DNA of 64,000 nucleotides. Source: Geodermatophilus tzadiensis (GTDB lineage: Bacteria; Actinomycetota; Actinomycetes; Mycobacteriales; Geodermatophilaceae). Below are positions 49,251 to 56,651 of the stretch, piece by piece (within the stretch, counting starts at the first letter, position 1; each line of letters opens with the position of its first letter). A model generated the notes under the pieces. It had not been told where the DNA came from. It saw only the letters and a list, made by a program, of their open reading frames with translations, and did not search any database. The stretch covers positions 62,001-126,000 of the forward strand of contig NZ_PVTG01000009.1 in the NCBI RefSeq assembly GCF_003002915.1, in the 5' to 3' direction. The translations under genes were made by a program, and so were the position numbers.

Positions 49251-50042
49251 TCAGCGGCCGGCGGCCAGTCGGTGGGCGCGGGCCCGCGGGTGCTCCAGCA
49301 GCGCGTCGACCCGCCCGTGCAGCGCGGCCAGCCGGGCGCGCAGGTCGCCGTCCAGGACGCCCGTCGAGTCGTCCCCGCCGAGGGCGACCGGCACGTGCGG
49401 CGGCAGCGTCGCCAGCAGCCCGGCGGCGTCCTCGCCGGCGGCGGCCACCTGCCGGGCGCTGAGCCGGACGTAGCCGAGGCGCTCGCCCAGCGCATCGGCC
49501 ACCGCCTCGACCTCCTCGGCCGTGCCCGAGCCGACCGGCACGTCGAGGACGACGCCGCCCCCGCTGGGCGAGACCACCGCGACCGCGTCCTCGACCAGGT
49601 CGGGCCGGTCGGCCGGCACCGGGGCCAGCAGCGGCACCAGCCGGTAGGGCCGGGCCTGCTCGGCCAGCCGGGCGAAGACGTCGGCGCGCCGGCCCGGGTC
49701 CGGGGTGGTGAGGCGGGCGGTGACGTACCGGGCGCCGAAGCGGGCACCCAGGTCGAGGACCCGCCCGTGCGCGGCGTGCACGTCGTCGCGCGGGAGGTCG
49801 GCGCCCAGCTGCACCCGGCCGACGTCGAGCACGGTGACCCGCGTCTCCAGCAGCAGGGCCACCAGCCGGGCGAGGTTGCGCTCGCCGGCGCCGCCGTGCC
49901 ACCACGGCTCGACCTCCGCGGTCCCGCCGACGTGCAGCCCGACGGAGTGCCACCCGGTACCGGGCAGCGCCCCGGTCAGCTCGAGGGCGTCGCGCGGGTG
50001 GACGAGGGACTGGTGGACCGCCAGGCGGTTCGCGGCGTGCAC
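49251..50042 (-). CDS. Putative sugar phosphate isomerase/epimerase-like TIM-barrel protein
   Basis: This 263-residue protein appears to be an AP2Ec/TIM-barrel family member (xylose isomerase-like). The beginning LAVHQSLVHPRDALELTGAL, mid-strand VTVLDVGRVQLGADLP, FGARYVTARLTTP and the end GDLRARLAALHGRVDALLEH fit an eight-strand pattern but metal ligands are weakly conserved. It lies 4 bp after the 3-dehydroshikimate dehydratase gene, whose N-terminal half has the same fold, so both probably act on related substrates. Function beyond this is not assigned. Confidence 0.6.
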   Translation of the reverse strand: MHAANRLAVHQSLVHPRDALELTGALPGTGWHSVGLHVGGTAEVEPWWHGGAGERNLARLVALLLETRVTVLDVGRVQLGADLPRDDVHAAHGRVLDLGARFGARYVTARLTTPDPGRRADVFARLAEQARPYRLVPLLAPVPADRPDLVEDAVAVVSPSGGGVVLDVPVGSGTAEEVEAVADALGERLGYVRLSARQVAAAGEDAAGLLATLPPHVPVALGGDDSTGVLDGDLRARLAALHGRVDALLEHPRARAHRLAAGR

Positions 50043-50046
50043 GCGG

Positions 50047-51924
50047 TCAGCCTCTCCCGGCCGTGCGGGCCTGGCGACGGCGGCGGTGCGCGGCCATCCG
50101 CACCGGCGCGTCGGCGGTCCCGTAGCCGTCGTAGCCGCCGAGGCGCTGCACGACCTCGAGGAACACCCGGTCGCCGAGGACGTCGGTGGCCAGGTGCAGG
50201 TAGCCGCCGTGCGCGTCCTCCTCGTACATCAGCCCGTGCTCGCGGACGGCGTCGAGCAGGTCGCCGGGCAGGTCGAGGCGGGCCGCAAGGTCGTCGGCGT
50301 AGTTGGCCGGCACCGGGAGCAGCGGCGCCCCGGCCGCCCGCAGCGCGCGGGCGGTGGCCACCAGGTCGTCGGTGGCCAGCGCGACGTACTGCGGCTCGGG
50401 CACGCCCGGCGCCCACCCGCCGCGGCGCAGCGCCGACACCGACAGCGCCAGCCGCACCGCCCGGTCGGGCCCGGTGACCGCGCGGGTGCGCACCAGGCCG
50501 AAGGGCGCGGCCAGCTCGGTCACCTCCTGCGGCTCGAGGCCCAGCACCGCCCGGTAGAACAGCCCCGCCTCGTCGAACGCGTCGAAGGGCTGGGTGAGCC
50601 CGACGTGGTCGATGCCGGTGATCCCGGCACCCGGCCCCGGGCGCTCGCCGGTGGGCAGGAAGTCCGCCGGCCAGCCGTCGGGGCCGGTGCGGGTGAAGAA
50701 CACCTCGGTGCCGTCGGGCGCGGCGACGGCGGACAGCTCGGCCTCGGCGGCGCCGCGCGTGCGGGGGAGGACCGGCGCGCTCATCGCCTCGGCGCGCGCG
50801 GCCGACCGGCGCGGGTCGGCGCTCTCCAGCCCGAGCGCGGCCACCGACGCCGTCCCGGCCGCCGCGGACCGGTCGGCCGAGGCGTTGAGCAGCACCCGGG
50901 CGCGGGAGGCGGGGTGGGGCCCCTGCTCCCACAGCTGCACCGGCTTGGACCGGTGCCGGCCGGTGTGCGCGAAGCCCAGTGCGGCCAGCACCCCGCCCAC
51001 CTGCGGCCCGGAGACGTCGTCGACGGCGAGCTCGGTGAACGACCAGCCGGTCAGCGGAGGCGCGGCCGGTGGCAGCGGCAGGCCCAGCTGCGGGCAGCGC
51101 AGCGCCAGCTCCTCCTCGAGCCACTGCAGCGAGCGCACCGCGTCGACCGCCGTCCGGGCCGGGTCGGCCTGCCGGTAGACGTCGTTGAACACCTCCAGCG
51201 ACAGCGGCCCGGCGTAGCCCGCGGCGAGCACGCACTCGACGAAGCGCGGCAGGTCGAAGGCGCCCTGGCCGGGGAACAGCCGGTGGTGGCGGCTCCACTG
51301 CAGCACGTCCATCCGCAGCGCCGGGGCGTCGGCCAGCTGGAGGAAGAACAGCTTCTCGCCGGGGACCTCGGCGAAGCCGGCGGGGTCCCCGCCGCGGGAG
51401 AGCACGTGGAAGCTGTCCAGGCACAGCCCGAGGGCGGGGGAGCCGGCCCGGCGGACGGCGTCCCAGGACCGCTCCCAGGTGGACACGTGCCGGCCCCAGG
51501 CGAGCGCCTCGTAGGCGATGCGGGCCCCGCGCCCGGCGGCGTGCGCGGCGGCCGCGGCCAGCTGCTCGGCGAGCAGGTCGGCGTCGTCGACGGCGTCGGG
51601 CGCGACCGAGGAGCACACCAGCACGGTGTCGACGCCGAGGGCCGCCATCACGTCGAGCTTGCGGTCGAGCCGGCGCAGGTTGCGGGCGGCACGCTCGGGA
51701 TCGGTGGAGTCGAGGTCGCGGAAGGGCTGGTACAGGTCGATGGACAGGCCCAGGTCGGCGCAGCGCGCGGCCAGCTCGGCCGGCGACCACGGCGCGGCGA
51801 CCAGGTCGGGCTCGAAGACCTCGACGCCGTCGAACCCGGCGGCCGAGGCGGCGGCGAGCTTGTCCTCGAGCGTCCCGGACAGGCAGACGGTGGCGATCGA
51901 CCGCCGGGGCCGCTCAGGGGACAC
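50047..51924 (-). CDS. quiC: 3-dehydroshikimate dehydratase fused to HPPD-like (VOC) domain
   Basis: This 625-residue protein has an N-terminal AP2Ec TIM barrel (residues 1-280, FDGVEVFEPDLVAAPWSPAE, RIAYEALAWGRHVSTWERSW, CLDSFHVLSRGGD) and a C-terminal region like 4-hydroxyphenylpyruvate dioxygenase (residues about 300-610, ITGIDHVGLTQPFDAFDEAG, MYEEDAHGGYLHLATD, VFLEVVQRLGGYDGYG). This matches QuiC1-type 3-dehydroshikimate dehydratases of soil bacteria, which form protocatechuate from quinate/shikimate. The GTG start overlaps the shikimate dehydrogenase gene by 11 nt. The dioxygenase-like half is thought to be structural in known enzymes. Confidence 0.87.
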   Translation of the reverse strand: MSPERPRRSIATVCLSGTLEDKLAAASAAGFDGVEVFEPDLVAAPWSPAELAARCADLGLSIDLYQPFRDLDSTDPERAARNLRRLDRKLDVMAALGVDTVLVCSSVAPDAVDDADLLAEQLAAAAAHAAGRGARIAYEALAWGRHVSTWERSWDAVRRAGSPALGLCLDSFHVLSRGGDPAGFAEVPGEKLFFLQLADAPALRMDVLQWSRHHRLFPGQGAFDLPRFVECVLAAGYAGPLSLEVFNDVYRQADPARTAVDAVRSLQWLEEELALRCPQLGLPLPPAAPPLTGWSFTELAVDDVSGPQVGGVLAALGFAHTGRHRSKPVQLWEQGPHPASRARVLLNASADRSAAAGTASVAALGLESADPRRSAARAEAMSAPVLPRTRGAAEAELSAVAAPDGTEVFFTRTGPDGWPADFLPTGERPGPGAGITGIDHVGLTQPFDAFDEAGLFYRAVLGLEPQEVTELAAPFGLVRTRAVTGPDRAVRLALSVSALRRGGWAPGVPEPQYVALATDDLVATARALRAAGAPLLPVPANYADDLAARLDLPGDLLDAVREHGLMYEEDAHGGYLHLATDVLGDRVFLEVVQRLGGYDGYGTADAPVRMAAHRRRRQARTAGRG

Positions 51925-52804
51925 GGACGTCGGGTCCCGGGTCGGCGACCAGCTCGGCGAAGTGCGCCAGCACCCGCCCGGCGTCGGGCTCCACGCCGGT
52001 GAAGAGGCGGAAGGCGTCGACGGCCTGGAAGACGGCCATGCCGCCGCCGTCGAGCACCCGGCAGCCGCGCGCGCGGGCGGTGCGCACCAGCTCGGTCTCC
52101 AGCGGCCGGTAGACGATGTCGGCCACCCACAGGCCGGGCCGCAGCAGCCCGGCGTCCAGCGGCAGGCCCGGGTGCGCGGCCATCCCGGTCGGCGTGGCGT
52201 GCACCAGGCCGTCGGCCCCGGCCAGCGCGGCCGCCACGGAGCCCGCGTCCCGGCCGGTGGCGCGCGCCGGGCCGAACCGCTCGCACAGCTCCCCGGCCAG
52301 CCGGTCGGCCCGCGCCGCGTCGACGTCCAGGACGGTCAGCCGGCGGGTGCCCAGGGTGAGCAGGGCGTGCGCCACGGCCGCGCCGGCGCCGCCCGCGCCG
52401 AGCAGCACGACCTCGTCCAGCCCGGCCTCGGGCAGGCCGCGGTCGAAGGCCCGGGCGAACCCCGACCAGTCGGTGTTGTGCCCGACCGCCCGGCCGTCGC
52501 GCAGCACCACGGTGTTCACCGCGCCGAGCGCCTCGGCGTCGGGGGAGAGCTCGTCGAGGTGCGGGATCACCAGCTGCTTGCAGGGGTGGGTGACGTTGAG
52601 CCCGTCGAAGCCGGTCAGCCGGGCCGCGGCGAGCACCTCGCCGACCGCCGTCGCCGGGCGGTGCAGCACGTCGAGGTCCAGCCGCCGGTAGAGGTAGCGC
52701 AGGCCGAGCTCGTCGGCCTCCCGCTCGTGCATCGGCGGGGTCAGCGACGGCCCGATGCCGCTGCCGACCAGGCCGACCAGGAAACTGCGCGCGCCGGACG
52801 TCAT
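51914..52804 (-). CDS. aroE: Shikimate/quinate dehydrogenase
   Basis: This 296-residue protein belongs to the AroE/YdiB family. The substrate motif is VGSGIGPSLTPPMHE, the catalytic Lys is in GLNVTHPCKQLVIPHLDEL, the Asp in GHNTDWSGFARAF, and the NAD(P) loop in VVLLGAGGAGAAVAHALL. It oxidises shikimate or quinate to dehydroshikimate/dehydroquinate, or runs in the biosynthetic direction. Coupling to 3-dehydroshikimate dehydratase and a TetR/MFS pair points to a catabolic role. The P-C (HPC) before the Lys differs from the usual PxK but is seen in QuiB-like members. Confidence 0.87.
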   Translation of the reverse strand: MTSGARSFLVGLVGSGIGPSLTPPMHEREADELGLRYLYRRLDLDVLHRPATAVGEVLAAARLTGFDGLNVTHPCKQLVIPHLDELSPDAEALGAVNTVVLRDGRAVGHNTDWSGFARAFDRGLPEAGLDEVVLLGAGGAGAAVAHALLTLGTRRLTVLDVDAARADRLAGELCERFGPARATGRDAGSVAAALAGADGLVHATPTGMAAHPGLPLDAGLLRPGLWVADIVYRPLETELVRTARARGCRVLDGGGMAVFQAVDAFRLFTGVEPDAGRVLAHFAELVADPGPDVRVP

Positions 52805-52818
52805 GGACCGCCCCCATC

Positions 52819-52828
52819 TATGTACCAG
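52819..52828. promoter_or_regulatory. TetR operator half-site upstream of aroE-quiC
   Basis: TATGTACCAG at 52819-52828 is 15 bp upstream of the aroE start. Its reverse complement CTGGTACATA occurs exactly at 53950-53959 and with one change (CTGGTACGTA) at 53935-53944. The TetR gene lies between these two sites, which suggests that it controls both promoters. Confidence 0.6.
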
Positions 52829-52980
52829 GTGGTGAGTTGCTCCCAGGGGACCACACGGAGCAGCGGAAGGCCAGCCCTCGCGGTGATCCGTGCCACCGCG
52901 GGCCCTCCTGCCCGGGTCGCGGTCGGGCGCGGGCGGTAGACCTAGGCTGCCGGGGTCGGCCGTCGAGCCAGGAGGACGTC

Positions 52981-53661
52981 GTGACCGCGCAGCACCCCCC
53001 GGAGCCGGCCGGCCGCACCGGTGCGCCCGAGCGGACGCGCGACGCCGACCGCACCCGCGCGGAGATCCTCGCCGTGGCCACCGCCGAGTTCGCCGACCGC
53101 GGCTACGCCGGCGCCCGGATCAACGAGATCGCCGACAAGCTGAGCACCACCAAGCGGATGATCTACTACTACTTCGGCGGCAAGGAGCAGCTCTACGTCG
53201 CCGTCCTGGAGCAGGCCTACAGCCGCATCCGCAGCCTCGAGCAGCAGGTGGATGTCGAGCACCTCGACCCCGTCGAGGCCATCCGCGAGCTGGCCGGCCT
53301 GACCTTCGACCACCACGAGGCGCACCCGGAGTTCATCCGGCTGGTCAGCATCGAGAACATCCACCGCGCCGAGCACATCGCCCGGTCCGAGGCGCTGTCC
53401 GGTCTGGCCAACCCGGCGCTGGTCGTGCTCGGCCGCATCCTCGAGCGCGGCTGGGACGCCGGGGTGTTCCGCGACGACGTCGACGCGCTCGACGTGCACC
53501 AGGTGATCAGCGCCTTCTGCGTCTTCCGGACGGCGAACCGGCACACCTTCGGCGCCATCTTCGGCCGCGACATGCTCGATCCGGCCCGCCGCGACCACCA
53601 GCGCCGGCTGCTGGCCGACCTCGTCGTCGCCCACCTGACCGCCTCCCCGTCCCCGCGGTGA
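52981..53661 (+). CDS. TetR/AcrR family transcriptional regulator
   Basis: This 226-residue regulator has the HTH DRTRAEILAVATAEFADRGY, AGARINEIADKLSTTKRMIY, YYFGGKEQLYVAVLEQAYSR, then an all-helical ligand domain ending in LLADLVVAHLTAS. The N-terminus is not very basic. It is divergent from aroE-quiC and upstream of an MFS symporter gene. The shared CTGGTACATA sites on both sides suggest repression of the quinate/shikimate operon and the transporter, released by a pathway metabolite. The GTG at 52981 has GGAGGA at 5 nt. Confidence 0.88.
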   Translation: MTAQHPPEPAGRTGAPERTRDADRTRAEILAVATAEFADRGYAGARINEIADKLSTTKRMIYYYFGGKEQLYVAVLEQAYSRIRSLEQQVDVEHLDPVEAIRELAGLTFDHHEAHPEFIRLVSIENIHRAEHIARSEALSGLANPALVVLGRILERGWDAGVFRDDVDALDVHQVISAFCVFRTANRHTFGAIFGRDMLDPARRDHQRRLLADLVVAHLTASPSPR

Positions 53662-54104
53662 CCGGGCCGACCCGGCCGGCCGTCGGGTCGGCGGCTGGAC
53701 GAGCGGGGCGCTGACGCGCCGTCCGGCCGGCCCGCCGGTGACGACGCCGGTGGTGTCGACCCGGCCGGTCTCCGTGCCGTCGGCCCGGAGGCGGGCGAGG
53801 GCGGCCAGGTGGCCGGCGTGCCAGGCGAGGACCTCGTCGTCGTCCGTCCCCCGCACCGGGTCCCCGGCCGCGCCGAGCGGGACGGGGTCGTCCGCGCCGG
53901 TGGGTTGACACGGTGACTCCGATCACCTCACCATCTGGTACGTAACCAACTGGTACATAAGCGCCCGACGCAGACCCACCCGTGACCCGGGTCGGACGGG
54001 CAGCCGGGCGAGCACGGTCCGGGCACCCCGGGCGCTGATCCGCACCCCACGCCGCCGATCGCCGGCACGACTCCGCTCCCCGCCGGCCCACCAGGAGACC
54101 GACC
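53662..54104. other. 443-bp region between TetR and MFS genes: possible gene remnant plus promoter
   Basis: On the minus strand about 53690-53900 reads as a coding-like stretch (GTDDDEVLAWHAGHLAAL, then ADGTETGRVDTTGVVTGGP) with good codon bias but no full-length family match and no terminator or natural end before the TetR gene. It may be a decayed 5' gene fragment. From 53900 on the region becomes less GC-rich and holds the CTGGTACATA repeats and the MFS promoter. Nothing else is visible. Confidence 0.35.
53935..53959. promoter_or_regulatory. Direct repeats CTGGTACRTA upstream of MFS symporter
   Basis: CTGGTACGTA (53935-53944) and CTGGTACATA (53950-53959) are spaced 15 bp apart. TGGTACGTAACCA in the middle is nearly palindromic. 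They match, inverted, the site ahead of aroE (52819-52828). They are likely TetR binding sites near the MFS promoter, in a locally AT-rich patch 150 bp upstream of the gene start. Confidence 0.6.
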
Positions 54105-55460
54105 ATGAGCCCGACTCCCGCACCGGGTGCCACCACCCACGAGCAGCTGCCACGCAAGGCCGCCCTGGCCAGCTTCGTGGGCAGCATGCTCGAGTACTAC
54201 GACTTCTTCATCTACGGCGCCGCAGCCGGGCTGGTCTTCCCGCAGGTCTTCTTCCCCGAGTCCGACCCGTCGACGGCGACCCTGCTGTCGCTGGCCACCT
54301 TCGGCGTCGCCTACGTCGCCCGGCCGCTGGGCGCGGTGGTCATCGGCCACTTCGGCGACCGCGTCGGCCGCAAGCGGATGCTCGTGCTCACCCTCCTGCT
54401 GATGGGCGTCTCGACGTTTCTCATCGGCGCGCTGCCCTCGTACGCCGCCATCGGGGTGGCCGCCCCGGCGCTACTCGTCCTCCTGCGCGTCCTGCAGGGG
54501 CTCTCGGCCGCGGGCGAGCAGAGCGGGGCCAACTCGCTCACGCTCGAGCACGCCCCCGAGGGACGCCGCGGCTTCTTCACCAGCTTCACGCTGTCGGGCA
54601 CCCAGGCCGGCCTGATCCTGGCCAACGTCGTCTTCCTGCTGGTGGCGCTGCTGCCGGAGGACCAGCTGCTGAGCTGGGGCTGGCGGGTCCCGTTCTTCCT
54701 GTCCGCGGTCGTCGTCGCGGTCGGCTACTGGGTGCGCCGCTCGCTGCCCGAGACCGCGGAGTTCGAGCGGGTCGAGCAGGAGCACACCGTCGCCAAGCTG
54801 CCGGTCGCCGTCCTGTTCCGCGACCACTGGGCAGCGGTGCTCCGCGTCGTCTTCTGCGCGCTGGTGTCGGTGGTCAGCACCATCGTCAGCACCTGGGCGC
54901 TCGCGCACGGCACCAACATCGTCGGCATGGAGCGCTCCACGCTGCTGTGGATGGTCATCCTGGCCAACGTCGTCGCCCTGGGTGTGCTGCCGCTGTGGGC
55001 CCGGCTGTCGGACCGGATCGGCCGCCGTCCGGTCTTCGCCCTCGGCGCGCTCGGGTCGGCCGCGCTGGCCTTCCCGTTCCTCTGGGCGCTGCAGCAGGGC
55101 AACGGCCCGCTGGTCGTCGTCCTCGGCATCGCGCTGTTCGGCGTCGTGTACTCCGCGGCGAACGGCATCTGGCCGTCCTTCTACGGCGAGATGTTCTCCA
55201 CCCAGGTGCGCTACTCGGGCATGGCGATCGGCACGCAGATCGGCTTCGCGCTCGGCGGCTTCTCGCCGGTCATCGCCACCGCCATCGCGGGCGAGGGCTC
55301 CGGCGGCTGGGTGCCGGTCGCGCTGCTGACCGCCGGTGCGGCCGCCGTCGCGGGGCTGTGCGCGCTCACCGCCCGCGAGACCGCGCACGTGCCGCTCGAG
55401 CAGCTCGGCGACGTGCACGCCCGCGCCGGGGTGCGCGAGAAGAGCCTCACGCGCGCCTGA
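54105..55460 (+). CDS. MFS transporter, metabolite:H+ symporter (MHS) type
   Basis: This 451-residue transporter has about 12 helices and the MHS signature: AALASFVGSMLEYYDFFIYG, AARPLGAVVIGHFGDRVGRK in the form YVARPLGAVVIGHFGDRVGR, and LQGLSAAGEQSGANSLTLEH, with RSLPETAEFERVEQEH in the central loop. MHS members carry shikimate (ShiA), citrate, proline/betaine or alpha-ketoglutarate. Downstream of a TetR shared with aroE-quiC, import of shikimate or quinate is the best guess. The ATG at 54105 has AGGAGA upstream. It ends in a 15-bp hairpin. Confidence 0.88.
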   Translation: MSPTPAPGATTHEQLPRKAALASFVGSMLEYYDFFIYGAAAGLVFPQVFFPESDPSTATLLSLATFGVAYVARPLGAVVIGHFGDRVGRKRMLVLTLLLMGVSTFLIGALPSYAAIGVAAPALLVLLRVLQGLSAAGEQSGANSLTLEHAPEGRRGFFTSFTLSGTQAGLILANVVFLLVALLPEDQLLSWGWRVPFFLSAVVVAVGYWVRRSLPETAEFERVEQEHTVAKLPVAVLFRDHWAAVLRVVFCALVSVVSTIVSTWALAHGTNIVGMERSTLLWMVILANVVALGVLPLWARLSDRIGRRPVFALGALGSAALAFPFLWALQQGNGPLVVVLGIALFGVVYSAANGIWPSFYGEMFSTQVRYSGMAIGTQIGFALGGFSPVIATAIAGEGSGGWVPVALLTAGAAAVAGLCALTARETAHVPLEQLGDVHARAGVREKSLTRA

Positions 55461-55477
55461 GCTGCGCACCGTCGCGG

Positions 55478-55511
55478 AGCGGGCCCCGGCCGGGAGCGGC
55501 CGGGGCCCGCT
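55478..55511 (+). terminator. Hairpin terminator after MFS gene
   Basis: AGCGGGCCCCGGCCG (55478-55492) and CGGCCGGGGCCCGCT (55497-55511) pair over 15 bp with a 4-nt loop, 17 bp past the stop. There is no T tract, as usual in this DNA. It separates the MFS gene from the thioredoxin-like gene. Confidence 0.75.
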
Positions 55512-55542
55512 GTGCGTGCGGGTCGTGGAGCACACTGGTCGG

Positions 55543-55908
55543 GTGACCGTCGTCCTGACCGGGGCCGACTACGCGGCCGCGGTGTCCGCACCGGGGATCG
55601 TGCTGGTCGACTTCCGCGCGGCCGGGTCGGGGTCGAGCCGGGCGTTCTCCCGCGAGTTCGACGCCGCGGCGGAGCGGCACCCGGGCCTGGTCTTCGGCTC
55701 GGTCGACACCGAGGCCGAGGCCGCCCTGGCCGCCCGCGTGGGCGTGCGCTCGGCGCCCACGCTCCTGGTGTTCCGCGACGGCGTGCCGGTGTACGCCGAG
55801 CCCGGCTACCTGCCCGGCGACTCCCTCGACCTGCTCGTCGCCACCGTCCGCGAGCTGGACATGCCCGCGGTGCGCGCGCTGTTCCCCGAGCCCGTCGACC
55901 CGCGCTGA
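55543..55908 (+). CDS. Thioredoxin-fold protein lacking all cysteines
   Basis: This 121-residue protein has a thioredoxin fold: the strand GIVLVDFRAAGSGSSRAFSR, then the helix FDAAAERHPGLVFGSVDTEA, and the cis-proline loop VRSAPTLLVFRDGVPVYAEP. At the position of the WCGPC active site (about residues 27-31) it has AGSGS, and there is no cysteine anywhere, so it cannot do thiol-disulfide exchange. It may act as a chaperone or protein-binding module. The GTG at 55543 is chosen from a longer frame because it gives the standard fold start. The gene is alone, ahead of the composite palindrome. Confidence 0.82.
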   Translation: MTVVLTGADYAAAVSAPGIVLVDFRAAGSGSSRAFSREFDAAAERHPGLVFGSVDTEAEAALAARVGVRSAPTLLVFRDGVPVYAEPGYLPGDSLDLLVATVRELDMPAVRALFPEPVDPR

Positions 55909-55955
55909 GCCGGCACCGTCCTGCCTCACCGCAGCCCGTCCGACCCGACCGCGGA

Positions 55956-56019
55956 GCGTCCTCCCCGACCGTGCACCGTCGGGGAGAACGCGCCACGATC
56001 AGGTCACCTGATCGTGGCG
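55956..56019. repeat. Composite palindrome element, copy 2
   Basis: A hairpin (CTCCCCGAC 55961-55969 with GTCGGGGAG 55978-55986, flanked by GCGT/ACGC) is followed by a 29-bp palindrome at 55991-56019 with 14-bp perfect arms and core GATCAGGTCACCTGATC. The segment GAGCGTCCTCCCCGACCGTG differs from copy 1 (37333-37352) at one base. The lutC stop codon lies inside the palindrome, which should terminate the lut transcript. Confidence 0.85.
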
Positions 56020-56651
56020 GCGGCTCCCGAGACCAGGACGACGACCAGCGTGCGGGGGCCGTGCACGCCCTCCACCCGCTGCAGCTCGATGTCGCTGGTG
56101 GCCGACGGCCCGCTGATCATCGTCAGCGGGCGCAGCGGGTCCAGCCGGCCCAGGCTCTCGGGCACGTTCCCGACCACCTGGTCGGCGGTCACCACGCAGA
56201 CCAGGCAGTCGGGCAGCAGCGACAGCGCCCGCCGGCCGCACGGCGGCGTCCCGTCGAGCACCAGCGTGCCGGTCTCGGCGATCGCCACGGCGACGGCGGT
56301 GACCGAGGCGGCCCGCTCGGCGAGCTGCACCGGCGGCCGGTCGTCGTCGGTGTCCAGACCCTCGGGGCGCCAGGCGGCGGGCAGACCCGGCGCGGCCACC
56401 ACCGACCCCGGCGCCCAGCCGGTGCCCAGCCCGGAGTCCAGCGCGGCTGTCACGGTGGCCGCGACGTCGTCGGGACCGCAGCGCAGCACCGAGGCCTTGT
56501 AGTCCTCGAGCCGGTCGACGAGGACGTCGAGCAGCTCGGCTGCCGGGCGGTCGTCGGTGGTGCGGTAGTCGCGCACCACCTCCGGCACCGGCGCCCGCGT
56601 CTCGCCCAGCGCGGTGCGGATGCGGCCGAGCACCTCCTCGCGGGCGCTCAC
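56004..56651 (-). CDS. lutC: Lactate utilization protein C (LUD domain)
   Basis: This is a 215-residue LUD-domain protein. It begins SAREEVLGRIRTALGET and has AVAIAETGTLVLDGTPPCGR, LPDCLVCVVTADQVVGNVPE and the end SGPSATSDIELQRVEGVHGP, all LutC/YkgG features. Its GTG overlaps lutB by 4 nt. LutABC together oxidise L-lactate to pyruvate through Fe-S clusters. The C-terminus runs into the 29-bp palindrome so the stop codon is in the hairpin. Confidence 0.9.
   Translation of the reverse strand: MSAREEVLGRIRTALGETRAPVPEVVRDYRTTDDRPAAELLDVLVDRLEDYKASVLRCGPDDVAATVTAALDSGLGTGWAPGSVVAAPGLPAAWRPEGLDTDDDRPPVQLAERAASVTAVAVAIAETGTLVLDGTPPCGRRALSLLPDCLVCVVTADQVVGNVPESLGRLDPLRPLTMISGPSATSDIELQRVEGVHGPRTLVVVLVSGAAATIR

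Noticed and set aside
55991-56019. 29-bp palindrome as the promoter operator of the lut operon
   Set aside because: It lies at the 3' end of lutC with the stop codon inside, so a terminator or repeat role is more likely than lut promoter control.
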